Assembly: GCA_030220185.1 (NCBI GenBank)
Contig: JASPKZ010007546.1
Coordinates: forward strand, 577,501 to 641,500
Length of the DNA stretch: 64,000 nt
DNA from: Diploptera punctata
Taxonomy: Eukaryota > Arthropoda > Insecta > Blattodea > Blaberidae
Direction of reading: 5' to 3'
Numbering within the stretch: position 1 is the first letter of the stretch; every line of letters begins with the position of its first letter. The notes under the pieces were generated by a model. The model ran no database searches and was not told where the DNA came from. It saw only the letters and a program-made list of their open reading frames with translations. Below, piece after piece: positions 9,905 to 20,559 of this stretch. The translations under genes and the position numbers were made by a program.

Positions 9905-9994
9905 GTCTGGTATCAACACCAACTATGGACCACGGCCACAGAACCCGGAATCACACAACATTATGATTACCGGCCGTGAAAGCCTGCATTCAAC

Positions 9995-10007
9995 TTATAA
10001 GGAATAT
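9995..10007. repeat. target-site duplication of Penelope insertion, right
   Basis: TTATAAGGAATAT, matching 6016-6028. The sequence continues into an RTE-like ORF end that the insertion split. Confidence 0.8.
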
Positions 10008-10345
10008 TTTTGATACAATGAAAAATGAACAAACAGGCGAATGGAGAAAACTACATAATAGTGAGCTACATAGTCTTTATGGGAAACCAGATAAAATAAG
10101 AATAATTAAGTCTCGTAGACAGTGATGGGCCGGCACGAATGGGGAATGAAAGAGGGACATGGAAGTTCCTTGTATGGAAGCCAGAGCAAAACCGCCTACA
10201 GGTAGGCTTAGAATGAGGTGTGAGAATAACATTCACCCTTATTTCAGGAACGTAGATTATACAAGAGATGATTGGGATGTATGGAGAACTTATGTCTGCA
10301 CGACCATTACCTGTGGGTTCGGTAGTGCCAGTGGGTTATAACTAA
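10008..10345 (+). pseudogene. RTE-like LINE (LINE-R), 3' coding end and 3'UTR
   Basis: Codons resembling NEQTGEWRKLHNSELHSLYG and GKPDKIR..KSRR match the C-terminal zone of the LINE-R copies at 43620 and 53406. Stops are frequent. The 3'UTR shows the family signature GTATGGAGAACTTATGTC followed by a decayed CATGAACCTACGGG-like sequence. The upstream part was the target of the Penelope pair. Confidence 0.7.
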
Positions 10346-10439
10346 ATTTAATTTTTTTAAAGTATTCTTATTCAGGGAAAACTTTATTTGATAACATATA
10401 CAACACAGGAATTAGGGACAAATATCATATTCAAGACAT

Positions 10440-10680
10440 AACCAAATGTATTATACATAGACGGACATATTTGAAAGGTCATATAGAAAGAATGGAAGAC
10501 AACCGACTTGCAAAAAAAGAGCTAAAGAAGATAGGCCAATGGACGGGAGAGGAACAAGTGGAAGACCAGCCAAGAGATGGATGGATAGTGGATGCACATC
10601 CAATACGTCTTCCTCCGAGGAGTGATTTTGGAAATAAACAGGATGAAAATTCTACAAATTATGAATAAGAAGAAGAAAGT
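10440..10680 (+). pseudogene. GAA-tailed LINE (LINE-G), 3' fragment
   Basis: The frame GHIERMEDNRLAKKELKK corresponds to the conserved C-terminal GHVxRMxxxRLPKK segment of RTE/CR1-type ORFs. The fragment ends in AATAAGAAGAAGAAAG, the short GAA-repeat tail typical of LINE-G in this window. It is 5'-truncated and not functional. Confidence 0.6.
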
Positions 10681-10691
10681 ATATTCTAAAA

Positions 10692-10850
10692 AATGGTATC
10701 TCTCTGACTCGTATGCAGTGGGTTCGGGTTCTATATCTGGTCGGGACAAGTTTCCTGAGTGATGGAAACAAATTTAGCTATAAGACAAATTTCAGTGAAC
10801 TTCAAGGTTCAAACGGTCCTCCACTACTATCTGGACATTAATTAACACCA
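10692..10850 (+). mobile_element. SINE-A, degenerate
   Basis: GACTCGTATGCAGTGGGTTC, GGTCGGGACAAGTTTCCTGA and a decayed TTCAAACGGTCC match SINE-A. The 3' body is incomplete. Confidence 0.6.
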
Positions 10851-10865
10851 CAGTCACGATGTTTA

Positions 10866-10868
<3 letters not shown>

Positions 10869-10929
<61 letters not shown>

Positions 10930-11145
10930 GTGAGTTTTTTCATGTTGTATTGTCTCGTAGGTGGCCCTGACATTGAGCTGATCACTCATTCGCGGAGGAC
11001 CTTCATGTCCTTGTGTGCTCAAAAAAGTACATGTGTGATCAATAGTTAAAGTACCTCTCCCGACAGGTCGTAACACTGTAAGGCCCGGGTGGCACGTGAC
11101 ACTTAAGACCACCTATAAAATGAGAGGTTAGACAGTGTTAATGGA
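10869..11145 (-). repeat. family E repeat with (GT)n end
   Basis: A (GT)n tract (10869-10926) is followed by TGACATTGAGCTGATCACTC and CTCTCCCGACAGGTC. The same arrangement occurs at 23005-23312. Two copies sharing a microsatellite at the same edge suggest a retroposed unit whose 3' tail is (CA)n on the minus strand. No ORF is evident. Confidence 0.65.
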
Positions 11146-11679
11146 ATGGAATATTCTAAAAAATGCAGTATTTTAACTGTTCTATAATAAGCTAGTTCAA
11201 TAATAATAAAATAAGTTCATGGCGCAACAGTTTCGTGGACCAAGACAACGTGAAGAGATTGCTGACACTTTTAGCAAATTTCACTGCATGCAGCCAAGTG
11301 ATTGAGATAGTTGATCCTTTAATCTTAATTTAAGTTTTCTCAGACCTAACTGAATTTTGCTATTACTCAACTACTCTCAGAAGGTTGAGTAGATCGCGTC
11401 CCTAACACTTTATTCAAAGGAATATTCGTATGGTGTAGCCGGAATCTTGACATTAAGGCTAGAGAAATTAATTATTAAAAATCAGAATATCCTTCTTAAT
11501 GTACATCAAATGTTAACTTAAAGCAGTTGAAAAACATAGGTCTTATATGTATGGAATTTCTTCATGTTTTCAATAATAAAGACCGATGAGTCGTATACGG
11601 AAAGTAAGTAGCGTTCTCAAATACAAAGTATTGCTGCTAACACAATATTACGCATGCGCGCTGGCAACCTTATTTCATT
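11146..11679. other. unassigned spacer
   Basis: No recognised feature. AT-rich, with no sustained coding frame. Confidence 0.5.
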
Positions 11680-12321
11680 GACTATTTAAATCATGCCCCA
11701 AATGGGAGTCAATGATCAATCACGTTTGAATGAATTTTGTTTTACAACCAATCGTAGTCGTATCATTTCACTTCGATAATTATCGATTTTTTATTACCAA
11801 AACAAAGAAAGCTCCTCCTTTTTAATATTCTAAACAGATCACAGCATTATTTTGCAGTGACTGATTCTCTAACAAATACGTTGAATATAGCAAATAATGA
11901 ACAGATTCCTTCGATAATTGTGTGTTCAATAATTGTGTTTTTAAATACTGTTTCTACTGAGTTGATTCCGAAAAAATGAATTAATAAACTATAATGTTGT
12001 TTATAATATATATTTTGATGTTTCATTTTTTCTCCACTAGGGTGCATTCTTACAATAATGCGATCCTGTTTGGAAATAAATAGTACGAGTATGATCAAGT
12101 TGCAGTGATGAACAAATGAAACATAACGAAGCATTTCTCAATTATTTTCAAACAGCACCGCGCTTAATTAAATATATAGATATTTTAAAATAACAATCTT
12201 TAATTAATGATTTGTAAATAAACAACTTAATTTTATTCGTTAAATAGTCCTAAAAATGCCGCTCTTGATTTCCAAATCATTTAGACAAATTAGAAATCAC
12301 TCATGGCATTACTTATGATAA
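11680..12321 (+). repeat. family W interspersed repeat, copy 4
   Basis: It runs from GACTATTTAAATCATG to TTACTTATGATAA, with the same internal blocks (TTCTCCACTAGGGTGCATTC, TCGTTAAATAGTCCTAA). It is about 640 bp and uninterrupted. Confidence 0.8.
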
Positions 12322-12949
12322 TCTACTGGTTGTCTCGTAGCCAATTTAAGTTATGTTCAGATACTACTCTATGCATTTGAAGTATCAAGAAAGCGGAATG
12401 ACCCGGCGACTCTCCTGATACATTTCCTGATCATTCCATCACTGAACGTCATAACACTTTCTCTATAAATGATAAAAATTATCGACTGAACAAATTAATA
12501 ACTAAATATAAAACATAAAGGGGTTAAAAATTAAAGAAAAGATAGAGCCTCCCCTATTATAGAACAATTGATTTATTTTCATGACCATGCCCTAATAATT
12601 GTTGTCACAAAACTGGCTATGAACAACTGGCAGTTTTACATTTATCGCATCCAAGAAACGAACAACAGAGATTATATTTAATACAATATATTACATCGCT
12701 TGCTTTCTATGGAGAAAGAGTTATGGGTGATATAATGATGAGGATGTTGGTCGGAATGCAAAGTAGGTTCTACCAATGTGCACGACCATCTGTAGTCAAT
12801 AAAGAGCAATTATGTGCAGGCGGAAGGAAAATTCGTGATAACAGTTTTATCATTTCGTTGCTTTCACTTCATTTTTAACAAACTTAACGTAGAGTTCTAT
12901 ATGAAACACTGCCAGATTGCCTTAGTTTTCAAACAATTAAGTCATGGTG
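12322..12949. other. unassigned spacer
   Basis: No recognised feature beyond AT-rich sequence. It may include the degraded 5' half of the mariner relic that follows. Confidence 0.4.
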
Positions 12950-13605
12950 GTTGCCGAAACATCTCTCGAACACCAGAACAAACGGCGTGTCAGTGCGAGG
13001 AAGGTGGCGGGTTTTTGAGCCATATATTGTCACTGGGATGAGACATGGATTTCCCACCTAACACCTGAAGCAGAGCATCAGTCCATGATGCGGAGACATA
13101 CATAATCGTCTGCAATGAAAGCATTTTAACTCGTCTTCTGAGACACAGGACGATTCTTGCTTATCGAAACTTTGAGTCGAAACAAAAAAATAAATAAGTT
13201 TATTGTGAGTCCTATGGAAACTGCGTTTGTGCAATCAGAAACAAAATACATGGAAAGTGTGTTGTTTCATGACAAAGCTCAGTCACACAATGCAAAAAAA
13301 AAAAAAAAAAAACTCAAGACTCAATCAAGAAATTTGGCTAGGAATAACTTTATCATCCTTCATACAATCTCTACTTATCAAAGGCAACTACCACATTTTT
13401 TTTTTTACCTGAAAGTTTCTGCCGGTCAGCATTTTGAAGACAAAGTTGTCGTTAATGAATAAGTGCAGAGGTGTTTTTCATCGAAGGCGGCATATTGTTA
13501 TGACGAAGGAACACGAAGACTCATGTCCCGCTATGAGATGTGCATGAATAATGGCGAAAACTATGTCCAAAATACGTTTAAAGTGCGGAAAATGCAATGA
13601 AAATA
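12950..13605 (+). pseudogene. mariner transposase relic (irritans/SETMAR-like)
   Basis: Fragments in several frames follow the mariner order. A decayed VTGDET appears near 13026 (GTCACTGGGATGAGACA). The text around 13040-13085 recalls HLTPEAEHQS. HDKAQSHNA near 13269 replaces the HDNA block. AGQHFED occurs near 13425, and a MCMNNGGNY-like end near 13530. Two of the three catalytic aspartate blocks can still be located. Poly-A runs and many frameshifts show long inactivity. Terminal inverted repeats were not found. Confidence 0.65.
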
Positions 13606-14117
13606 AAATTATATTAATCGTTTACTCTTTCTGTACACATTCGGTACTTTCTTTCCAGTACGCTCCGTAGATCAGATTATTGCATTTTAGACTCGAATTG
13701 GGTAGATTTCAAGTTATACTTTTATTGCCGATGCACATGACTATAGTTGTTTGCGATTTGCCTCGGTCGTCTAGCAAACGCTGGGTGACATTCCATTATC
13801 ATGATCTGTTTTATCACGAATTGTAACTGCACGCATAATTCATTACAATGTAACATAAATTACATTATTTTGCAAAAGACATATGCATACACACAATGTA
13901 GACACATACAGACAATGCCTATATGAGCAGCAGATATTCTAAACCCTATTGAACTAATGATGCTCAATAATTTCAAAATTAAGAAAACTTTATGTTATAT
14001 TTTTTAAATAGTTTAAGCTTCTATCCTTATGCTGTGTTTAAACTGTTGTCATGTCTTATTGATGAACTTAACAATGGAATATCATGTAAACTATATCGCA
14101 AACATAATATTCATATT
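13606..14117. other. unassigned spacer
   Basis: No recognised gene or repeat. Confidence 0.5.
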
Positions 14118-14128
14118 GATTGATATTC
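14118..14128. repeat. target-site duplication of mini-LINE, left
   Basis: GATTGATATTC, repeated at 14860-14870. Confidence 0.85.
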
Positions 14129-14859
14129 TTCTTCTTCTTCTTCGGCTTTCCGCCACATATAGGTTTGCCGTCTTCAGTTTCCATTTATCTCTATCATTCC
14201 AATCCCCTCTTCCAAATTCCGATCATCCATTATAGTTCTGACGTAGGTTTTCCATTTCCATCTTGGTCTGCCACGTTTATTTCTTCCAGGGGGTGACCAT
14301 TGGTATATATTTTTTGGCCATCTTTCATTTTCCATTCTTTCTACATGGCCATACCATTTCTTTTTTGTTTCTGAGAGCACAATAATGTCTGCATTCATTG
14401 CTGTAATCTCATCTATTACTTCTTGTTCTTTAGTATTCAAGCCTTGAACATTCCATGTGCCAATAGTAAAGGTCCGTTTTCGTAGCTTAAGTCTGTTATA
14501 TTTAAATCCATCCGGCTGACATATTTTACTGAAGTACGTAGCGATATACTTTTTTCCAGGGCCAGGTTACCAGCCTGACGCCTAACCCCCAGACACGGAG
14601 GACCTGGGTTTTTTTTTGGGGGGTTTGCTCCCTTAGCCGACAGGTCTCAGTTTTAAGGCGCTGAGAACTCGCCTTTCGTCCCATCCTGTTAGCTACAGTC
14701 TATTACGACTGCAGTCAGGGAGCACGACGAGAACGTAGAATTAGGACTTGCTGGCAGAGCTGCTAAAGAAGTCGCAGTGGCATATCTCGAGATTTATTAA
14801 GGTATACATAGTCGGCATCTGTACCCTTCTCGAGGCCGTACCAACCATTTGCTCCCCTA
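14129..14859 (-). mobile_element. internally deleted mini-LINE (LINE-G type) with (GAA)n tail
   Basis: A 731 bp element lies between 11 bp duplications. On the minus strand it starts with a GC-richer 5'UTR (14859 to about 14480) containing the CAGGTCCTCCGTGTCTGGGG motif. It continues into an endonuclease start (GTWNVQGLNTKEQEVIDEI, then ADIIVLSETKKK). Without the rest of the endonuclease or any reverse transcriptase, it passes directly to the C-terminal segment WYGHVERMENERWPKNIYQW and GRPRWKWKTYVRTIMDD. It ends in (GAA)n. Both ends are intact, so a full-length LINE probably mobilised it in trans (inference). Confidence 0.8.
14174..14440 (-). pseudogene. fused endonuclease-start / ORF-end frame of mini-LINE
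   Basis: An 88-residue open frame spans the internal deletion junction. Residues 1-28 come from the endonuclease N-terminus (with LSETKK holding the metal-binding glutamate). Residues 29-88 come from the ORF C-terminus (WYGHVERM onward). The fusion is in frame. No catalytic function is expected because the active-site D-x-N and H blocks are missing. Confidence 0.75.
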
Positions 14860-15119
14860 GATTGATATTCAATATCCGTAAATCCAGTATGGTCTTGTTT
14901 TTTTTTTTACGTGAGTAATATTTCAGTCATCCCCCGATATCCACGGAAAAAAATTATTTATTTACTCTGCTTATACGTATATCTACTTATAATATTGCTT
15001 CTATCTTCTATCATTCAATCACAATTTTAGTAACGATCGCACCAGAATCTACTACTTTCCAGAAGTCTAATTCATATAAGCCAAATTCCCTTATAGTGAG
15101 AATGTAAAAATCTAGGAGT

Positions 15120-16012
15120 ATTTGCGGATAAAAATCTAAATTGGAATGAACAAATAACAACATTGCAAAACAATCTTCTCAATAATATATTCATTTATTC
15201 ATATAAGAAATTGTTTACCGTTTGCTCTACTGAAAATGTTAGTAGAAACACTTGCAATGCTCCATTATGATTATTGTGATACTCTTTTAAATAATGTTCT
15301 CACCGAAAGTCTTCAACATGTTCATAATTCTTGCATACGTTTTATTTGTGGTATATGCATATTTGATCACGTTACACCATCTCTGGAACAATTGTCATGG
15401 CTTCGTCTACAATATCGTAGAACCTCAATTCCTCTCTATTCTCTATAAAATATTACACACCAGTACCCCAATTAGTTATCACACCGCTTCGATAGACTCT
15501 GCGATACACAGATACCTGATCCCATCAGCGCACTGTCCTTTATATCCCTCCTCATTACTCGAAATATTTTACAGTTTCTCTTTCTAGAACATGAAACTCT
15601 CTTCCATACTATGTCAGAGACTGCCAAACTTTACCATTTACTATATTTCAGAAACAAACTAAAAAATAAATTTAAAAAATATTAAGATTTACCAATATGA
15701 CTACCTAATATATACATATAAGCAGTAGATTAATTCGTTATAGTTTATTGCTTTCTTTGTATTTTTTTGTATAGTATATTCGAGATGTTATTCATTTGTG
15801 TATATATTCTTTTATTAGTTTTAATTTTAATTGTATTTACTTTTACTGCATTATTAGACATTATGTTTATTATTGTTCAGTGTTTGACCAGATAATGTAT
15901 TGTTTAGTATATAATAATATTGTGATTTTTGTATTTAAATGTAACATTTTTTTGCCCTGGTGAGTGGAAGAAAAGGCCACATGGCGTTAACTCCACCAGG
16001 CTAAATAAATAA
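15120..16012 (+). pseudogene. non-LTR retrotransposon (LINE-C), 3' coding end and 3'UTR
   Basis: The frame contains LQHVHNSCIRFICGI and FDHVTPSLEQLSWLRLQYRR, the C-terminal post-polymerase block of Jockey/CR1/I-type ORFs (usual form LQxVxNACVRFIF...YDHxxxLxWLxxxxRR). Frameshifts follow near 15450 and 15590. The 3'UTR ends with TGGTGAGTGGAAG and AACTCCACCAGGCTAAATAA, a hairpin-like block shared with 56880-56935 and, on the minus strand, 41395-41450. Upstream polymerase motifs are missing (5'-truncated). Confidence 0.75.
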
Positions 16013-16309
16013 TAATATCCACTGGTATACTCTGAAATTCCCTACCACAAGAGATTGGAGGTGGTTGCATAAGAGCTCCCATTAAAATATTGCTTTTCCA
16101 GCAGATTAATTGCTGGCTTTTTCCATGTTCTTTTAATATAAATTATATATAAATTATATTTAATTTATCTTTAATTTATTTGTATAAATATACATATTAT
16201 GTACTTACAATCAATTATTATTTTGTAATATTTACTACGTTATTTTAATTTCCCAATGATTTAGTGGAATAGGAAACATTATGGATTTAAGTGTGACAGC
16301 TTAAATAAG

Positions 16310-16366
<57 letters not shown>

Positions 16367-16372
16367 TTATTA
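16310..16372. repeat. (ATT)n microsatellite
   Basis: About 20 perfect ATT units. Confidence 0.95.
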
Positions 16373-16389
16373 TCATTATTATTAGTATC

Positions 16390-17050
16390 GAACATGAAGA
16401 AAAATATTATCAATTGGTGAACAAGAACAAACTTTAATTTTTGAGACTGGAGAAATAATAAAATATTATAGTGAGATCACATATTTAGGAATTAAAATAA
16501 ATAATAATGGAAGTTATGGAGAAGAAAAAAAGAAATATAAATAATAAAGGAAAGTTTGTAATTACTTGCCTCAATGGAATATTGTGGGATAAAAATATAA
16601 GTAATAAAAATAAAATTAATATATAACATAAAATTGTTAAAAGCATCATTACTTAAGGAGCAGAGCTTTGGACATTAACAACAAAAACAAATAAGTACCT
16701 TTTGGCAACGGAAATAGATTTTATACGAAGGGCAGCAAGAATTTCAAGAAGAGAAAAATTAGGAACTCAGTTATAAGGGAGAAAACGAAGATTGAAGACA
16801 CTATTTTAGATTATATTAAAACTCAGCAATTAAGATGGTACGGACATGTCCAGCGAATGGAAGAGGATCGGCTACCAAAATGTGTTTTGAAATGGAAACC
16901 TGAGCGAAGACGAAGCAGAGAGAAATCTAAAACCTCCTGGAGTCAGGAAATATATTTATACATGAAGGAGAAACATCTACAAACAGTAGATTGGATTGAC
17001 CGACAAAATTGGCTATTGGGAATCGGACGATGTCAAAGACATTAATCAAC
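16390..17050 (+). pseudogene. non-LTR retrotransposon ORF C-terminus, degraded
   Basis: The late block QLRWYGHVQRMEEDRLPKCV (about 16830-16885), followed by SWSQEIYLYMKEKHLQTVDW, is the RTE/CR1-type ORF terminus (GHVxRMxxxRLPK, then W...M...L...D). Upstream, about 16440-16780, are decayed pieces such as YLGIKINNNG and EQSFGH. An (ATT)n/(TAG)n tract follows at 17062-17130 and may be the tail. Also read as LINE-G-like. Confidence 0.7.
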
Positions 17051-17061
17051 CGATGATCTAT

Positions 17062-17098
17062 CTATTATTATTATTATTATTATTAGTAGTAGTAGTAA

Positions 17099-17130
<32 letters not shown>

Positions 17131-17132
17131 CC
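17062..17132. repeat. (ATT)n/(TAG)n compound microsatellite
   Basis: ATT units grade into TAG/TAGTAGTAG units immediately 3' of a LINE fragment. Confidence 0.9.
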
Positions 17133-17254
17133 CTAGTATTAGTATTATTATTTTACTGTTATTAACTATATGTGATTGTTTTAAGATATTTATTTGCCTT
17201 TAGGAAGATGAATGGAAGTTAAGGTATTTTATAGTAGACTAGGTAATACTCGGT

Positions 17255-17810
17255 CTGCGCTACAAAACTAATTATAAATTTATATCGTAATTATTTTAGT
17301 TACCACGTGCTGACTACCTGGCTTCGTCCAGTAATCTACTTATCCCGATCTTCTTGGCATAATTGAGCTGAAAGACAAAAATGGTTATTGAGAGTTATCC
17401 GTAAAAGAATGCCCGCCGTGCGCTGCTACGCTTGTCCGGGAATCTAGTCATCCCGATATTCTTGGTATCAATGAAATGAAAGATAAAAATTGTTATTATG
17501 AGTTATCCGTAAAAGATAGACATATGCTGTCGCGAACTTTTTTGTAGACTTATTATATGTACAATTCTGTGTTCATTAAGTTGATGCATATGTTATGATT
17601 TAGGCAGTGTAAACCATTTAAGCATCGAAAAAGTTCCGAAAAACGCGTTTTTCACTACAAAGGGTGAATTTTAAGGGTGAAGGGGTTGAGTATTACAACT
17701 CTTTTATAGTCTAAAACCTTCCCGCGAAACTCCTGAACATTTTTCAAAAAGCCCCATCACAATCGGATGAATGGTGAATGGTATGGTAATGCATAAAGGA
17801 CAAACATGCA

Positions 17811-17842
<32 letters not shown>
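17255..17842 (+). repeat. family F (CCGGC-type) interspersed repeat with internal ~98 bp duplication
   Basis: It starts near ACGTGCTGACTACCTGGCTT and ends CATAAAGGACAAACATGCAG followed by (TA)n (17815-17842). Two imperfect units, 17330-17420 and 17428-17518, share ATCCCGAT.TTCTTGGTAT and GAGTTATCCGTAAAAGA. The layout (GC-rich start, CACAATCGGATGAATGG-like near the end, AT tail) resembles a widespread insect repeat class. Related copies: 31872-32222 (-), 35755-36440 (+). Confidence 0.6.
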
Positions 17843-17849
<7 letters not shown>

Positions 17850-18620
17850 TTGAGTAATTAGAAACAAACTAAAAATGAGGTTAAAAGCGTTGACTTACAA
17901 TAAATTTGAATTAATTGTCTCGAGTTCTTTTCACTAAGCGTCAATTCCACGGAATCCGAGTTGACCTATTCCAATTTCAGATGTTTTTCTAACAATTTGT
18001 TAGTGCCAAAATTGTCTGCTTTTGTGAACTCGAATTCGGATAGATTCCTTTTGAGATGTAATGTGATAAGATTTAAGTGAAACGCTTAGGAATTTGTTCA
18101 AAGGAAGGATTTAAGTGGATGAATTGATATAACTGTATGAAACAATTATGTCTTATTAGAAATTCCTTTTGATCCTATTAACTTGAGAAACTGAATTCTG
18201 TACACCGTCCTTTGCAAGTTAAGGAATGCAGGAAGTTGTAGGATCTTATTTATGGTCAAGAGAATTCTACTCTGAGATTTCCATGTGATGTGCGACTCTG
18301 CATACCCCACATAATCCACTTCTCCGCGTGACAAAAGTATTTTCCTTTATAAAATAATAAATATACGAGTCTTCATTTACATTTGAACAGAAAAATATAG
18401 GAGAAGGTGCTGTCCCGTGACACCATTTTATTAAAATTGCTCATAATATCATTAAAAATGTAAATTTAAATCAAACCTTGAACACTTATTTCCAAAATAT
18501 GATATTACGTTTTGAAGAAATAAGAAAATATGTACTTATTATTTTCTGTTTCAAAACATGTGTAACTTGTCTCAAAGTACAACATGGTGCTCGTACGTTG
18601 AACACCCACATACACAAATA
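17843..18620. other. unassigned AT-rich stretch
   Basis: No recognised gene or repeat. Confidence 0.5.
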
Positions 18621-18679
18621 TTTATTAATACATTGCACTGATAGGCCTATTGTTCTTTTAAAAAAAACATAGCCTAAAA

Positions 18680-19510
18680 CTATTATAGCACATTATACAA
18701 ACTAAAATCAATAGCAAAAGACAAAGAAGGCAGCCTTCTGGAAAAACAATTAACATAATTGGGTGAAGGTAACTTCATAAAAATGTCTTCATTGGCTACT
18801 GAATAGGATATAGAATTTTCATCATAGGAATACTTGTTTGTGTGTGGTTGTCTTTTGAGGTATTTCACAATAAACTCTTCTTCCTTATCAACAATCGTAG
18901 CCCACAAAGTATTTAACTGTAGATTTTCCAGCAAATTTAATTAACACATAATTTCCAATTTCAAGTGTTTTGTTCTCTAATTCTTCTTGCAACTGTTGTT
19001 CCTGAAGTTCCTCCATTGGATCAAAATCACACATTGAGTCTGAAGAATTATTATCTGCACTACTGTTGCCATTGCTTGAAGATGACGACTGCTTGTAAAA
19101 TTTTCTCTGGGCAGTCAGAGATGATTTCTTGATTGATTTCAAGCTTGTTATTTTTTTGAAAATTAATTTTGGAGGTAGAATTATCTTCTTCTGTGTTTTA
19201 GTTGCCTCTGTTTAATTTTTTCAGGGGTCTGTCAAAATACGAGACCTTCCTTTCTTCCTTCCCTTACTTAAAAGTTTTCTGGTTTCTGCTATTGGAAATG
19301 GCTTTATGGTCTATAGTGAGGTGTGTGTTGATTTATCCTCATCAGTCCTCTCTGTAACTGAAGCTCGCATGACATTAAATGGTTGATCGTTCACTGATGG
19401 GACAAGTCCTGTAACACGAAATCCACATACAATGTTACTTGGAATCAAGTTGAGAGGGTATGCTTTGCCAACAAATTCAGCAACCTCATAAATACGAATA
19501 AGTGCTGTAC
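18680..19510 (-). pseudogene. pogo/Tigger (CENP-B-type DDE) transposase C-terminal relic
   Basis: Reading leftwards from 19510, AYPLNLIPSNIVCGFRVTGL and VTERTDEDKS match the region after the last catalytic acid in Tigger/jerky-like transposases. IKPFPIAETRK, then TPEKIKQRQLKHRR follow (usually PxAxxRK...LTDTPEK). A Ser/Asn-rich linker and ELENKTLEIGNYVLIKFAGK then lead, through a frameshift near 18915, to EEFIVKYLKRQPHTNK and ANEDIFMKLPSPN, an accessory C-terminal domain common in arthropod members. Stops near 19310 and 19240 mark decay. The catalytic core is absent. Confidence 0.65.
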
Positions 19511-19810
19511 CTTGAACCGGCTCAAGGTACAGAAATCTTATATGTTCAAGGTACGTGACACTACGATGAAGGACTTTATCGCTTGTTATTACATATGTAT
19601 GGCAGTTAACTTAAATATCTTAATACTATTTAATAATACGTTATATAAACTGCCTACCTCAACATATTTTATAAGATTCCATAAAATAGGGAACCTCATT
19701 ATGTGAAAACTTACCAATCGGATTTCTACTTCTTGCACTCGAAATGAACAAAACCTCAATGGCTGCTTCTGTGACAATGGAACAGGGACGAAGTGAAACC
19801 TAATAATTTT

Positions 19811-19848
19811 TCATTGAGTGAGAAGTGATAAATTTAATATTAAATATC
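19811..19848. repeat. ~38 bp direct repeat, left
   Basis: TCATTGAGTGAGAAGTGATA then AATTTAATATTAAATATC, recurring at 20111-20148 with two small differences. The repeats bracket a 260 bp segment that holds a tRNA-like unit. Confidence 0.8.
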
Positions 19849-20010
19849 GAATATTAGCTTTACTTGCTAGAAATGTAATGTGTTGATTTCCATCTTAAAG
19901 TGATCCTATTTAAGAGACCGCTAGATGGCGTTAGTGGAACAAAAGTTCACTGCTACCTTGAGCACAGGAATAGTATTAGTATAAGAGAAAAATCTATGCT
20001 TAAATTGTGA

Positions 20011-20083
20011 TGCCTAATAGCTTAAAACGTTAAAGCACTAGTGTACGGAACCAGAGATATTGGGTTCAAATCCGGATTAGGCA
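20011..20083 (+). repeat. tRNA-like unit 1 (Arg ACG-like anticodon loop)
   Basis: A 73 nt tRNA-like fold: acceptor TGCCTAA/TTAGGCA (7 bp) and a decayed D arm. The anticodon arm CTAGT...ACCAG has loop GTACGGA (ACG), and the T arm has GGGTTCAAATCC. It is bracketed by AGAGAAAAAT (19984) and ATTTTTCTCT (20087), a short inverted repeat. Mismatches in the D and anticodon stems argue against a working tRNA gene. It looks like a dispersed tRNA-derived element. Confidence 0.6.
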
Positions 20084-20110
20084 TATATTTTTCTCTTCAA
20101 ATTTAATGTG

Positions 20111-20148
20111 TCATTGAATGAGAGTGATAAATTTAATATTAAATATCT
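20111..20148. repeat. ~38 bp direct repeat, right
   Basis: TCATTGAATGAGAGTGATAA then ATTTAATATTAAATATC; partner of 19811-19848. Confidence 0.8.
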
Positions 20149-20363
20149 TCATTTACATCAATGAACTCTTGCCCAAAGTTCTCAGCATTATAGAAATTTT
20201 AATACTTTAAGGGGTTCGGGAGGGAATGTCCAATATCACTTACAATGTCGATGTTTTCTCCTAATTTATTTATATTATCAAAATGAAACTTGAACTCATT
20301 ATCTATGAACTCTCTTCCTAGAGTAAAACACATTTATGTTCATTCTTTATTTTAGAAGTTATA

Positions 20364-20497
20364 TACAATGCGTTCGTATCTCGGCCGGACCGTTCCACGG
20401 CGGCCTTGAACTGGTTGTATATTGGCGCGCCTTCCGCCAGAGTTACACGTACGCGACCGGTTAGTCATTGGTACGGAGCACTACGTGCTGTGCTAAA

Positions 20498-20559
<62 letters not shown>

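Larger units (their letters stand above)
6029..9994. mobile_element. Penelope-like element pair, head-to-head inverted palindrome
   Basis: Two arms of about 1.95 kb (6029-7979 and 8002-9964) are near-perfect reverse complements around a 22 bp spacer (7980-8001). Each arm carries a 5'-truncated Penelope-like coding region and a 3' end with a hammerhead-like core. Only the right arm continues into a ~30 bp tail containing GCCGTGAAAGCC before the 13 bp target duplication. Inverted and 5'-truncated copies are typical of Penelope-like elements (established for the group). Arm identity implies a very recent event or an assembly or template-switch artefact. Confidence 0.9.

Noticed and set aside
10792..11112. 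106-codon minus frame with His/Thr repeats
   Set aside because: Driven by the (GT)n tract; no family motif.
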